A stretch of DNA of 64,000 nucleotides. It comes from Devosia neptuniae (lineage in GTDB: Bacteria > Pseudomonadota > Alphaproteobacteria > Rhizobiales > Devosiaceae). Positions 16,017 through 24,676 of the stretch are shown here, one piece after another. The number at the start of each line of letters is the position of its first letter. The stretch's first letter is position 1. The notes under the pieces were generated by a model. That model saw nothing but the letters and a program-made list of their open reading frames with translations, was not told the origin of the DNA and did no database searches. Location: assembly GCF_025452235.1 (NCBI RefSeq), contig NZ_CP104965.1, positions 62,001 to 126,000 of the forward strand, written 5' to 3'. Made by a program: the position numbers and the translations under genes.

Positions 16017-17003
16017 TCAATAGATCTTGGAGAATTCTTCGATATTGGACTTGTCGAACTGGAACGGCGCGGCCATTGGGGCCGAGTTGGTGTCGTCCAG
16101 CGTGATTTCGCCAACGCGGCCGATCGAGAACACGGCACCTGGCTTGGCTTCTTCGCCCTTGATCAGGTCATTGGCCAGATAGATGGCCGAGTAACCCAGA
16201 TCGATCGGGTTCCACAAAGCCACGGCCTGCGAAGCGCCATTATCGATGAACTGCTTGAATTCGCTCGGCAGAGCCAGGCCGGTCACGTTGATCTTGCCGA
16301 TCAGGTTCTGGTCGGTCACCACCTGGGCGGCAGCCACGACGCCGACCGTGGTCGGGGCAATGATAGCCTTGAGGTTGGGGTAGGATGCGATCAGGCCCTT
16401 GGCTTCGTCGGTCGACTTCACCGAGTCATCGTCGCCATAGACGGTTGCCACCAGATTGATGTTCGGGAACTTCTCGGGCAGCACGGCCTTGGCGGCTTCG
16501 ATCCAGGCATTCTGGTTGGTCGCGGTCGAGGCGGCCGACAGGATCGCCACGTCGCCACCTTCAGGCAGATAGTCGGCCGCCAGCTTGATGATGGTTTCGC
16601 CGATCAGATTGGTGTCGGACGGGTTGAGGTGGATCTGGCGGCCGGCTTCGGCAACGCCGCTATCAAACGAGATCACCTTGATGCCGCGCTGCATGGCCTT
16701 CTGCAATGCCGGTACCAGAGCGTCCGGGTCATTGGCCGAAATGGCGATGGCGTCGACCTGCTGAGCGATCAGTGAGTTGATGACTTCGATCTGGGCTTCG
16801 GCAGTGGCAGCGGTTGGGCCCGTATAGATGACTTCGACGTCACCCAGTTCCTTGGCCGCTTCCTGGGCGCCCTTGTTGGCGGCGTCGAAGAAGCCGTTAC
16901 CCAGCGACTTGACGACCAGCGCGATGCGGGTCTGGGCGAAAGCGGGGCTGGCGAGCAGCACTGCTACGGCAGTGGTCGCGGCCAGGACTTTAAGCAGTTT
17001 CAT
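16017..17003 (-). CDS. rhaS: rhamnose-binding periplasmic protein RhaS
   Basis: A 328-residue type I periplasmic sugar-binding protein. Signal peptide MKLLKVLAATTAVAVLLASP ends AFA-Q. Mature motifs ALVVKSLGNGFFDAANKGAQ, AISANDPDALVPALQKAMQR, VISFDSGVAEAGRQIHLN and NLKAIIAPTTVGVVAAAQVV are typical of the RhaS/RbsB group. It lies between rhaR and rhaT as in Rhizobium leguminosarum. The gap to rhaR is about 40 bases. Confidence 0.92.
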   Translation of the reverse strand: MKLLKVLAATTAVAVLLASPAFAQTRIALVVKSLGNGFFDAANKGAQEAAKELGDVEVIYTGPTAATAEAQIEVINSLIAQQVDAIAISANDPDALVPALQKAMQRGIKVISFDSGVAEAGRQIHLNPSDTNLIGETIIKLAADYLPEGGDVAILSAASTATNQNAWIEAAKAVLPEKFPNINLVATVYGDDDSVKSTDEAKGLIASYPNLKAIIAPTTVGVVAAAQVVTDQNLIGKINVTGLALPSEFKQFIDNGASQAVALWNPIDLGYSAIYLANDLIKGEEAKPGAVFSIGRVGEITLDDTNSAPMAAPFQFDKSNIEEFSKIY

Positions 17004-17042
17004 TTTATTCCCTCCCTGGGACGTTTGGTCTTACGATTTGGC

Positions 17043-17876
17043 TCAGGCCACCGAATTTCGGACGGCCTCAGCACTGGTTTCCACGACGATGAGCCGCACG
17101 CCTGCCGTTTCCAGCATTTGGCGATCTGCGTCGCGGATGCCGCTGTCGGTGATGACAGCGGTTATTCGGTCGAGCCCACACAGGATGAGGCTCGATCTGC
17201 CCGAAAACTTGGATGAATCTGCCAGCACGATCAGCTCATCCGCCTGGCCGATCAGGCCCAGTTCGGATTGAACGATCATCGGATCGGCTTCCATCAGGCC
17301 GTGCTGGCCGATGCCCTGGCAGCCGATAAACATGCGCTTGGCGTAAAAATGGGAGGCCACCACACCGCCAAAGGGCGACAGGATGACGTTCTGCTCGCGA
17401 TAGATGGTGCCACCGGGAATAACCACGGAATTGCGGGAATTCTGGATCAGGAATTCGGCTATGGCGAAGGAATTGGTGAACACGCTCAGCCGCCGCGCTG
17501 TCAGGTGGTGCACCATCTGATAGGTCGTCGTGCCGCCATTGATGATGATCGGCTCGCCATCCCGACACAGGTCCGCCGCTGCGCGGGCAATGGCGCGCTT
17601 GGCGTTCATGTTGATGGTTTCGTTCACCGAGAAGGGCCGGCCCATCAGCCCACCCTGCTCGGGCGGATTGACCGCTTCGGCGCCGCCGCGCACCCGGCGC
17701 AGCTGGCCTTGCACATGCAAAGCCGCAATGTCGCGGCGGATTGTCGCTTCCGAAGTGCCGGTCATATCCACCAGCTCGGCGACAGTCGCGACGGGCCGTG
17801 CCTGGACGGCGGCCAGAATGACCCTGTGGCGCTCGGTTTCGTGCAAATGACTTCTCCCTGGGCCTTTGAGTTTCAT
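17043..17876 (-). CDS. rhaR: DeoR-family regulator of the rhamnose locus
   Basis: A 277-residue DeoR/GlpR regulator. The N-terminal helix-turn-helix (about residues 14-65) contains AELVDMTGTSEATIRRDIAA and QLRRVRGGAEAV. The sugar-phosphate-binding domain has DGEPIIINGGTTTYQMVHHL and NSRNSVVIPGGTIYREQN. The start is ATG 17876; an alternative TTG lies nine bases upstream. It is the first gene of the rhaRSTPQU series and divergent from rhaD. It likely represses both directions from the repeated sites at 17884-17963 until a rhamnose metabolite accumulates. Confidence 0.88.
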   Translation of the reverse strand: MKLKGPGRSHLHETERHRVILAAVQARPVATVAELVDMTGTSEATIRRDIAALHVQGQLRRVRGGAEAVNPPEQGGLMGRPFSVNETINMNAKRAIARAAADLCRDGEPIIINGGTTTYQMVHHLTARRLSVFTNSFAIAEFLIQNSRNSVVIPGGTIYREQNVILSPFGGVVASHFYAKRMFIGCQGIGQHGLMEADPMIVQSELGLIGQADELIVLADSSKFSGRSSLILCGLDRITAVITDSGIRDADRQMLETAGVRLIVVETSAEAVRNSVA

Positions 17877-17883
17877 CAAAACC

Positions 17884-17963
17884 AATCAGTGTCAATCATG
17901 ATTTTGCCATGACCGATCAGTATCAACGAAATCTGATCGTTGATGATTGTTTCTGATTGACAG
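17884..17963. promoter_or_regulatory. divergent rha promoter with repeated operator-like sites
   Basis: The segment holds AATCAGTGTCAATCA (17884) and GATCAGTATCAACGA (17915) as direct repeats. ATCAACG (17922-17928) and CGTTGAT (17938-17944) form an inverted pair, and TTCTGATTGACAG near 17951 is an inverted version. TTGACA at 17957-17962 could be a -35 element for rhaD. Multiple copies of one short motif between divergent targets suit a DeoR-type repressor. Confidence 0.5.
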
Positions 17964-18027
17964 CTTGACGAGAACTATGGCCATGTCCGGCCAACTTTCC
18001 ACTATCCAACTCTCTGGGAGGAGTATC

Positions 18028-20127
18028 ATGTCCACCACCGCGCCCAAGCGCCTTGCGAACCTTTGGGATGACGCCAAGGCCGCCTCGATGAGCGAGCCCG
18101 AGCGCCTTGTTTACCGTTCCAACCTGCTCGGATCGGACAAGCGCGTCACCAATTACGGCGGCGGCAATACCTCTTCCAAAATCTGGCAAAAAGACCCACT
18201 GACCGGTCAGGACGTTGAAGTCCTCTGGGTCAAGGGTTCGGGCGGCGACAGCGCTTCGATCAAGCTCGATGGCTTTTCGACCCTCTATATGGACAAGCTG
18301 AGGGCCCTGAAGGGGCTCTATCGCGGCGTCGAGTTTGAAGACGAGATGGTGGGCTATCTCCCCCACGCCACGTTCAATCTGAACCCCCGCGCCGCTTCGA
18401 TCGACACCCCGCTCCACGCCTATGTGAACCGCCCCTTCGTTGACCACATGCACCCGGACGCGATCATCGCTATCGCGGCGTCGGAGAATTCCAAGGAACT
18501 CACCAAGCAAATCTTTGGCGACACCATTGGCTGGCTGCCCTGGAAGAAGCCCGGCTTTGAGCTGGGTCTGTGGCTAGGCAAATTCTGCGAGGAAAACCCC
18601 AATGCCAAGGGCCTGATCCTTGAATCGCATGGCCTGTTCACCTGGGGCGACACGCCCAAGGAATGCTACGAAACCACGATCGGCATCATCAATCAGGCGA
18701 TCGAGTGGTTCGAGCAGCAGACCGAAGGCAAGACGATCTTTGGTGGCGAAGCCGTCAAGTCATTGCCTGCGGAAGAGCGTCGCGCCATCGCTGCCAAGCT
18801 GATGCCGAAAATTCGCGGCCTTATCTCGGAAGACAGCCACAAGCTGGGCCATTTCGACGACAGCGCCGCCGTGCTGGAATTCGTCAATTCCAAGGACCTG
18901 CGCCCGTTGGCCGCCCTGGGCACCTCCTGCCCCGACCACTTCCTGCGCACCAAAATCCGTCCGCTGGTGATCGAGTTCGATCCGGCCGATCCCGATGTGG
19001 ATGCGGTCATTGCAAAAATCCCTGAGGATATCGCCGCCTATCGCGTCGATTACCAGGCCTATTACGACCGCTGCAAACACGACAATTCGCCCGCCGTGCG
19101 CGACCCGAATGCCGTGGTTTACCTGATGCCGGGCGTGGGCATGTTCACCTTCGCCAAGGACAAGGCCACCGCCCGCATTTCCGGCGAGTTCTATGTCAAC
19201 GCCATCAATGTGATGCGCGGCGCTTCGACCGTCTCCACCTATGTCGGCCTACCCGAGCAGGAAGCCTTCGACATCGAATATTGGCTGCTTGAAGAAGCCA
19301 AGCTCTCCCGCATGCCCAAGCCGAAGTCCCTGGCCGGTCAGATCGCCCTGGTCACCGGCGGCGCTGGAGGCATTGGCAAGGCCACTGCTGTCCGTCTCCT
19401 CCGTGAAGGCGCCTGCGTTGTCCTCGCCGATATCGACGAGACCGCTTTGGCCGGTGCAACCGAAGAGCTGGGCAAGGCATTCGGCGCTGATTTCGTCCGC
19501 CCCGTCATCGTCAACGTCACCAAGGAAGAGGCCGTTATCTCCGGCTTCGCCCATGCCGTGGTCGAATTCGGTGGCCTCGACATCCTGGTGTCCAATGCCG
19601 GCCTCGCCTCCTCGGCCCCGATCGAGGAGACCACGCTCGAGCTTTGGAACAAGAACATGGACATCCTGTCCACGGGCTATTTCCTGGTGAGCCGCGAAGC
19701 CTTCCGCCTATTCCGCAAGCAGAAGATCGGCGGCAATGTAGTGTTCGTCGCGTCCAAGAATGGCTTGGCCGCTTCCCCCAACGCTAGCGCCTATTGCACC
19801 GCCAAGGCCGCCGAAATCCATCTCGCCCGCTGCCTTGCCCTTGAAGGCGCCAGCGAGCAGATCCGCGTCAACACCGTCAATCCGGACGCCGTTTTGCGCG
19901 GCTCCAAGATTTGGGCCGGCGAATGGCTCGAGCAGCGCGCCTCGACCTACAAGACCGACAAGGACGGCCTCGAGGAAATGTACCGCGAGCGCTCCATGCT
20001 CAAGCGCTCCGTGTTCCCCGAGGACATCGCCGAAGCCATCTACTTCTTCGCCTCGGACGCCTCGGCCAAGTCCACCGGCAACATCATCAATGTCGACGCG
20101 GGCAACGCCCAGTCATTCACGCGGTAA
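18028..20127 (+). CDS. rhaD: bifunctional rhamnulose-1-phosphate aldolase / short-chain dehydrogenase
   Basis: A 699-residue two-domain enzyme. The N-terminal class II aldolase part (about residues 1-420) has NYGGGNTSSKIW, metal-binding DHMHPDAIIAIAA and LESHGLFTWGD. It cleaves rhamnulose-1-phosphate to dihydroxyacetone phosphate and lactaldehyde. The C-terminal dehydrogenase part starts near residue 440 with ALVTGGAGGIGKATAVRLL and has SNAGLASSAP and the catalytic YCTAK near residue 588; it would oxidise lactaldehyde. The ATG at 18028 follows GGGAGGAGTATC, a strong ribosome-binding site. First gene of the rhaDI unit. Confidence 0.93.
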   Translation: MSTTAPKRLANLWDDAKAASMSEPERLVYRSNLLGSDKRVTNYGGGNTSSKIWQKDPLTGQDVEVLWVKGSGGDSASIKLDGFSTLYMDKLRALKGLYRGVEFEDEMVGYLPHATFNLNPRAASIDTPLHAYVNRPFVDHMHPDAIIAIAASENSKELTKQIFGDTIGWLPWKKPGFELGLWLGKFCEENPNAKGLILESHGLFTWGDTPKECYETTIGIINQAIEWFEQQTEGKTIFGGEAVKSLPAEERRAIAAKLMPKIRGLISEDSHKLGHFDDSAAVLEFVNSKDLRPLAALGTSCPDHFLRTKIRPLVIEFDPADPDVDAVIAKIPEDIAAYRVDYQAYYDRCKHDNSPAVRDPNAVVYLMPGVGMFTFAKDKATARISGEFYVNAINVMRGASTVSTYVGLPEQEAFDIEYWLLEEAKLSRMPKPKSLAGQIALVTGGAGGIGKATAVRLLREGACVVLADIDETALAGATEELGKAFGADFVRPVIVNVTKEEAVISGFAHAVVEFGGLDILVSNAGLASSAPIEETTLELWNKNMDILSTGYFLVSREAFRLFRKQKIGGNVVFVASKNGLAASPNASAYCTAKAAEIHLARCLALEGASEQIRVNTVNPDAVLRGSKIWAGEWLEQRASTYKTDKDGLEEMYRERSMLKRSVFPEDIAEAIYFFASDASAKSTGNIINVDAGNAQSFTR

Positions 20128-20156
20128 GAAAAGGGCACAATCCAGCCCACCCACGG

Positions 20157-20227
20157 TGTCACCCCGGCATAGGCCGGGGCCCATCTTGAGATCTCAGGAT
20201 GGATCCCGGATCAAGTCCGGGATGACA
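20157..20227. repeat. inverted repeat, family B variant, between rhaD and rhaI
   Basis: TGTCACCCCGGCATAGGCCG on the left pairs with CGGATCAAGTCCGGGATGACA on the right, with inner arms GGGGCCCATC and GATGGATCCC. It shares outer TGTCA/TGACA ends with the other family B elements. Confidence 0.75.
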
Positions 20228-20256
20228 TCGAGTGTGTGGATTGAGCGGAGGAAATC

Positions 20257-21546
<1,290 letters not shown>

Positions 21547-21568
21547 GCCATCGCGCCCTGAAAATACC

Positions 21569-21597
21569 AGGCCCGGCAGCAGTGCCGGGCCTTTTTC
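21569..21597 (+). terminator. rho-independent terminator after rhaI
   Basis: A perfect 10-bp stem AGGCCCGGCA / TGCCGGGCCT with loop GCAG, followed by TTTTC, placed 22 bases after the rhaI stop. Confidence 0.9.
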
Positions 21598-22486
21598 ATT
21601 TCCCCAAAGACGCCGCCAGTGGCAGCAGCCAATCGCGGAAAGCCTTGATTTTCGGGGCGTTGCGGCGTGCCTCCGGATAAACCAGATAATAGGCATGCCC
21701 ATCGCTCGCCAGCAGATCAAACGGCTGGATCAACCGCCCCGCCGCAATATCCTCGGCATAAAATGCCGGCGTCAGCATCGCCACACCACGCCCGGCTATG
21801 GCCGCAGCAGCCTCCAGATTCTGCGCCCCCAGCCGGCTGATCGGCCGCATATCCAGCGAATAGCCAAACACCCCCGCCTGCTCGAACCACAGCGCAAACC
21901 ACGGATCGTCGGCATCCACCATCGGCAATTTCAGCAGGTCTTCCGGACGCTTAACGCCGCCAATGCTTTCAGCCAGCTTTGGGCTTAACATTGGCGAAAA
22001 ATCGGCTGGCAATAGCTTATGCCCGGTCAATCCGGGCGCGATTGACTTGCCCCCGCGAATGGCAAGATCGAATTCCTCGGCCGCAAAATCGATCACGCGA
22101 GGCGAGCTTTCGAGCCGCACCGCCAGTTCGGGGTGTTCGACCTGGAACAGGCCGAGATGCTGCACGAGAAAATGACTGGCGAAGGTAGGGACCGATGAAA
22201 TGCTGAGCGTCCCCGCCACCCGTCCCTGCGTCTCGGCAAAGGCCGCGTGCAACGTGTCAAACGCCGCGCTGACCTCGGGCGCCAGCCGCGCGCCGGCCTC
22301 GGTCAGCGCGATCTGCCGGGGTCGGCGCAGGAAGAGCGGCGTGCCGACGCGCTCCTCCAGAATCTTGATCTGGTAGCTCACCGCAGCCTGCGTCATGCCC
22401 AGTTCGACCGCCGCGCGGGTGAAGCTCAAATGGCGGGCAACGGCCTCGAAGGCGCGGATCGCGGTCAGCGGCGGTAATGTGCTCAT
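21596..22486 (-). CDS. LysR-family transcriptional regulator (GcvA-like)
   Basis: A 296-residue LysR regulator. The helix-turn-helix lies in LSFTRAAVELGMTQAAVSYQ with LEERVGTPLFLRRPRQIALT after it, and the effector domain includes TLSISSVPTFASHFLVQHL and EEFDLAIRGGKS, as in the GcvA branch. It is divergent from the small DUF1127 gene at 22524, which may be its target. Its stop lies next to the rhaI terminator, so it converges with the rha unit. Effector unknown. Confidence 0.88.
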   Translation of the reverse strand: MSTLPPLTAIRAFEAVARHLSFTRAAVELGMTQAAVSYQIKILEERVGTPLFLRRPRQIALTEAGARLAPEVSAAFDTLHAAFAETQGRVAGTLSISSVPTFASHFLVQHLGLFQVEHPELAVRLESSPRVIDFAAEEFDLAIRGGKSIAPGLTGHKLLPADFSPMLSPKLAESIGGVKRPEDLLKLPMVDADDPWFALWFEQAGVFGYSLDMRPISRLGAQNLEAAAAIAGRGVAMLTPAFYAEDIAAGRLIQPFDLLASDGHAYYLVYPEARRNAPKIKAFRDWLLPLAASLGK

Positions 22487-22523
22487 GGATCAAATCTCCT
22501 TATGCACCTAGATCGAGCTTTAG

Positions 22524-22781
22524 TTGGAAACCGCCCGTGTTACCAGCCAAATTACGATCATGGAAACCAAGACCGGAGCCATCCCCATAAGGATGGTCAT
22601 AGCCATGATTGCCCTGACAAAGCCCGTAGCCGCAGTTTTCCGCCTGCCCCACTGGCGCCTTCCGCGCCTTACCAGCACCGAGCGTCGCCGCAAGCAGGCA
22701 ATGATCGACCTCGTCCACGCCTCGCCCTATTTGCTGCGGGATATCGGGGTCACCGAAGGCATGATTGCCAAGCGGAGGTAG
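22524..22781 (+). CDS. DUF1127 domain protein
   Basis: An 85-residue frame whose C-terminal half has the DUF1127 signature: RRKQAMIDLVHASPYLLRDI followed by GVTEGMIAKRR. The N-terminal part is less conserved, so the true start may be the ATG at 22560 or a later Met. Small DUF1127 proteins are common in alphaproteobacteria; some affect RNA or phosphate metabolism, but I cannot assign a role. Divergent from the LysR gene. Confidence 0.75.
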   Translation: METARVTSQITIMETKTGAIPIRMVIAMIALTKPVAAVFRLPHWRLPRLTSTERRRKQAMIDLVHASPYLLRDIGVTEGMIAKRR

Positions 22782-23108
22782 TGACGGCTAACCCGTCGAC
22801 ACGCGCCGAAACACCGCCCGGCCCTGAGGCGTCGCGGTTATACGGTAACGGGCGGCCATTGGACCTTCCGAAACAGATAGAGTGGGCCAATGGCCGCCCG
22901 TCACGATCCGCTTTTGTGCAGGGTCCGGTTCAGGCGGTACCATTCTTGCAGGTCCGGCTGCCGAGTTTCCAACCCCACTGGACAGGCGCCCCCATCCCAC
23001 GGTCTCCCCACCCGGCCCTGCGTCGGGGCCGCGTAACTGGCGGGAATGGGGTCATGATGGCACGGGGTTTGGAGGCGGGGATAAGATTGATAGATTGGGG
23101 CAATATAT

Positions 23109-23199
23109 CACCGCGTCTCCCTCGGGCTCGACCCGAGGGCCTATCTGGTCCGGCGCAAGCGGTCAGTGGCCCTCGGGTCGAGCCCGAGGGAGAACGGTG
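23109..23199. repeat. inverted repeat, family C
   Basis: CTCCCTCGGGCTCGACCCGAGGG is mirrored by CCCTCGGGTCGAGCCCGAGG plus GAG, each arm itself palindromic. The outer ends are CACCGCGT and ACGGTG. A second copy is at 46536-46630. Confidence 0.85.
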
Positions 23200-23240
23200 G
23201 GGAGGAGAACTGGTGCCCTCAAGTGTCAATCAATCACGCT

Positions 23241-23338
23241 ATCATCCCGGCGCAGGCCGGGATCCATGCTGAAGGCTATTCGAGCATCGCATGCGTGGAG
23301 AAAGCACAGCATGGATTCCGGCCTGCGCCGGAATGACA
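23241..23338. repeat. inverted repeat, family B variant
   Basis: ATCATCCCGGCGCAGGCCGG and GGATCCATGCTGAAGGCTAT on the left; AGCATGGATTCCGGCCTGCG and CCGGAATGAC on the right. The copy at 46392-46490 shares the inner string AATCCATGCTGAAGGCTAT almost exactly. Confidence 0.85.
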
Positions 23339-23455
23339 CCGTGGGTGGTACGAGTTCCGAGGGAACACTCCCTTTCATGAGGAGGATGGGTGGGCGGTGC
23401 TCCCAGCCTCGATGCCCTCTTGCATCCGGAGGCGCGATTTTACTACTTTCATCCC

Positions 23456-23929
23456 ATGTCCAAGACCACGCCCGCAACGCTGGCCCTCACCAAGGCCGGC
23501 ATCCCCTTCGCCACCGTCACCTATGATTATGACCCCGACGCCGACCGCGTCGGGTTGCAGGCGGCCGAGGCCATGGGCGTGCCACCGTCCATCGTGCTCA
23601 AGACCCTGATGGCCGAGGTGGATGGCAAGCCAGTCTGCGTCGTCGTGCCCTCGGACGAGGAAGTGAACATGAAAAAGCTCGCCGCAGCCTTTGGGGGCAA
23701 ATCAGCACATATGATGAAGCCCGCCGACGCGGAACGCCTGACGGGCTACAAGGTGGGCGGCATCAGCCCGTTCGGTCAGAAAAAGCCGGTGCCCACCGCT
23801 ATCGAGGAATTGGCGACGCTGGAAGACGAAATCTTCCTCAATGGCGGCCAGAGAGGCCTGCAAATCCGCATGAAGCCGGATGATCTGGTTGCCGCGCTGG
23901 GTGGGAAAGCGGCGGATTTGATCCGCTAG
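23456..23929 (+). CDS. ybaK: YbaK-type Cys-tRNA(Pro)/aminoacyl-tRNA deacylase
   Basis: A 157-residue YbaK/EbsC protein that hydrolyses mischarged tRNA, typically Cys-tRNA(Pro). It shows ALTKAGIPFATVTYDYDP, GVPPSIVLKTLMAEVDGKP, DEEVNMKKLAAAFGGKSAHM, TGYKVGGISPFGQKKPVPT (the family GGISP loop) and LNGGQRGLQIRM. The start is ATG 23456 (MSKTTPATLAL). It stands alone between repeats. Confidence 0.92.
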   Translation: MSKTTPATLALTKAGIPFATVTYDYDPDADRVGLQAAEAMGVPPSIVLKTLMAEVDGKPVCVVVPSDEEVNMKKLAAAFGGKSAHMMKPADAERLTGYKVGGISPFGQKKPVPTAIEELATLEDEIFLNGGQRGLQIRMKPDDLVAALGGKAADLIR

Positions 23930-23930
23930 C

Positions 23931-24029
23931 GCCAGTAGACCTCATCCTGAGCTTGTCGAAGGACGAGGTCGTGGCACCCAATCCTTCACTCGCTCGACCT
24001 CGTGGTTCGACAAGCTCACCATGAGGTCT
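23931..24029. repeat. inverted repeat, family D
   Basis: GACCTCATCCTGAGCTTGTC and GAAGGACGAGGTC are followed by GACCTCGTGGTTCGACAAGC and CACCATGAGGTC. The whole unit from GCCAGTAGAC onward recurs nearly base for base at 48121-48219. Confidence 0.88.
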
Positions 24030-24102
24030 CTGCAGTGTCCCAGAAAAGACAAAAGGCGCCCGATTGGACGCCTTCATCTCAAGTCTATGTCGGCAGTTCG
24101 GC

Positions 24103-24249
24103 TTAGTTGCCGAAGGTGCCGCGAGCGATGTTCTTGATGTCGCCCTTGGTGATGCCCAGGTCGTTGAGCTGGCGGGTGTCGAGAGCGTTCAGCTCACGCA
24201 GGGTGCGCTGGTACTGAGCAAACTGTGCGATTTTCTGGCGGATGGTCAT
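24103..24249 (-). CDS. small DUF1127 protein, 48 residues
   Basis: ATG at 24249 after a purine-rich GGGGAAACCAA leader, TAA at 24103. The peptide starts MTIRQKIAQFAQYQRTLREL and contains LDTRQLNDLGITKGDIKNIA, the DUF1127 consensus. It is short but a full family match. It has its own transcription unit, converging with the YbaK gene. Confidence 0.85.
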   Translation of the reverse strand: MTIRQKIAQFAQYQRTLRELNALDTRQLNDLGITKGDIKNIARGTFGN

Positions 24250-24327
24250 TTGGTTTCCCCTTCGTTTTGATGACCCTTATGTATAGCCAGCCAGTCGTGA
24301 TTAGAAGATGGACTCTATGCACATCCG

Positions 24328-24603
24328 TTATGCACTCAGTGCAAACAAAATGGGCAGAACATTCATATTCGCGTCAGGTTGAATTTTAGGCAAATGCCTA
24401 ATAATCCACAGGCGATGACCATCAAGCCCTTGATATTCATCATTAAAATGGCCGCCTTTCACGAGGCGTTCAAATTGACGCTTTGGTAACCACGCTGAAA
24501 CGAGCCATGCAGCCAATGCCATTCGCGCAGGGCTTGGATGGTCGTCAAACCCGGTCCCACACGCCAAAAGCCTAATATCGAGAGGCCCTTTACACCCACA
24601 CAT
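24328..24603 (-). CDS. hypothetical protein, lower GC than surroundings
   Basis: A 91-residue frame from ATG 24603 (MCGCKGPLDIRLLACGTG) to TAA 24328, with ARMALAAWLVSAWLPKRQFE and DGHRLWIIRHLPKIQPDA. Codons use noticeably more A and T than neighbouring genes. It is divergent from copA and shares its promoter gap. I recognise no family. It may be an acquired or decaying gene, or a non-coding stretch. Confidence 0.4.
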   Translation of the reverse strand: MCGCKGPLDIRLLACGTGFDDHPSPARMALAAWLVSAWLPKRQFERLVKGGHFNDEYQGLDGHRLWIIRHLPKIQPDANMNVLPILFALSA

Positions 24604-24623
24604 CGTGGCATCCACATAGCCCC

Positions 24624-24654
24624 TTGACCTTCCCATGATGGGAAGCCTTATATG
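24624..24654 (+). promoter_or_regulatory. CueR/MerR-type promoter of copA
   Basis: -35 TTGACC (24624-24629) and -10 TATATG (24649-24654) are separated by a 19-base spacer holding the dyad CTTCCCATGATGGGAAG. A 19-bp spacer with a central dyad is the hallmark of MerR-family promoters, and the cueR gene lies downstream. Confidence 0.88.
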
Positions 24655-24676
24655 CTGTGGGACGAGGTAAAAAGCC

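Larger units (their letters stand above)
22782..23455. other. 674-bp gap without supported gene
   Basis: Between the DUF1127 gene and the YbaK gene I find no convincing coding frame. A minus-strand frame ending at 22788 (70 codons) has no recognisable features. The right half is filled by one family C and one family B repeat. Confidence 0.6.

Noticed and set aside
18028..20127. Sequencing fusion of two genes (aldolase and dehydrogenase)
   Set aside because: The aldolase-dehydrogenase fusion is the normal form of RhaD in rhizobia and related bacteria, and the frame is continuous.
22788..23000. 70-codon minus-strand frame in the repeat-rich gap
   Set aside because: No ribosome-binding site, family or conserved-looking pattern; it lies in a region with several repeats.
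23109..23338. Possible CRISPR-like array because of repeated motifs
   Set aside because: The repeats are inverted, not direct, have no regular spacers and no cas genes are near.
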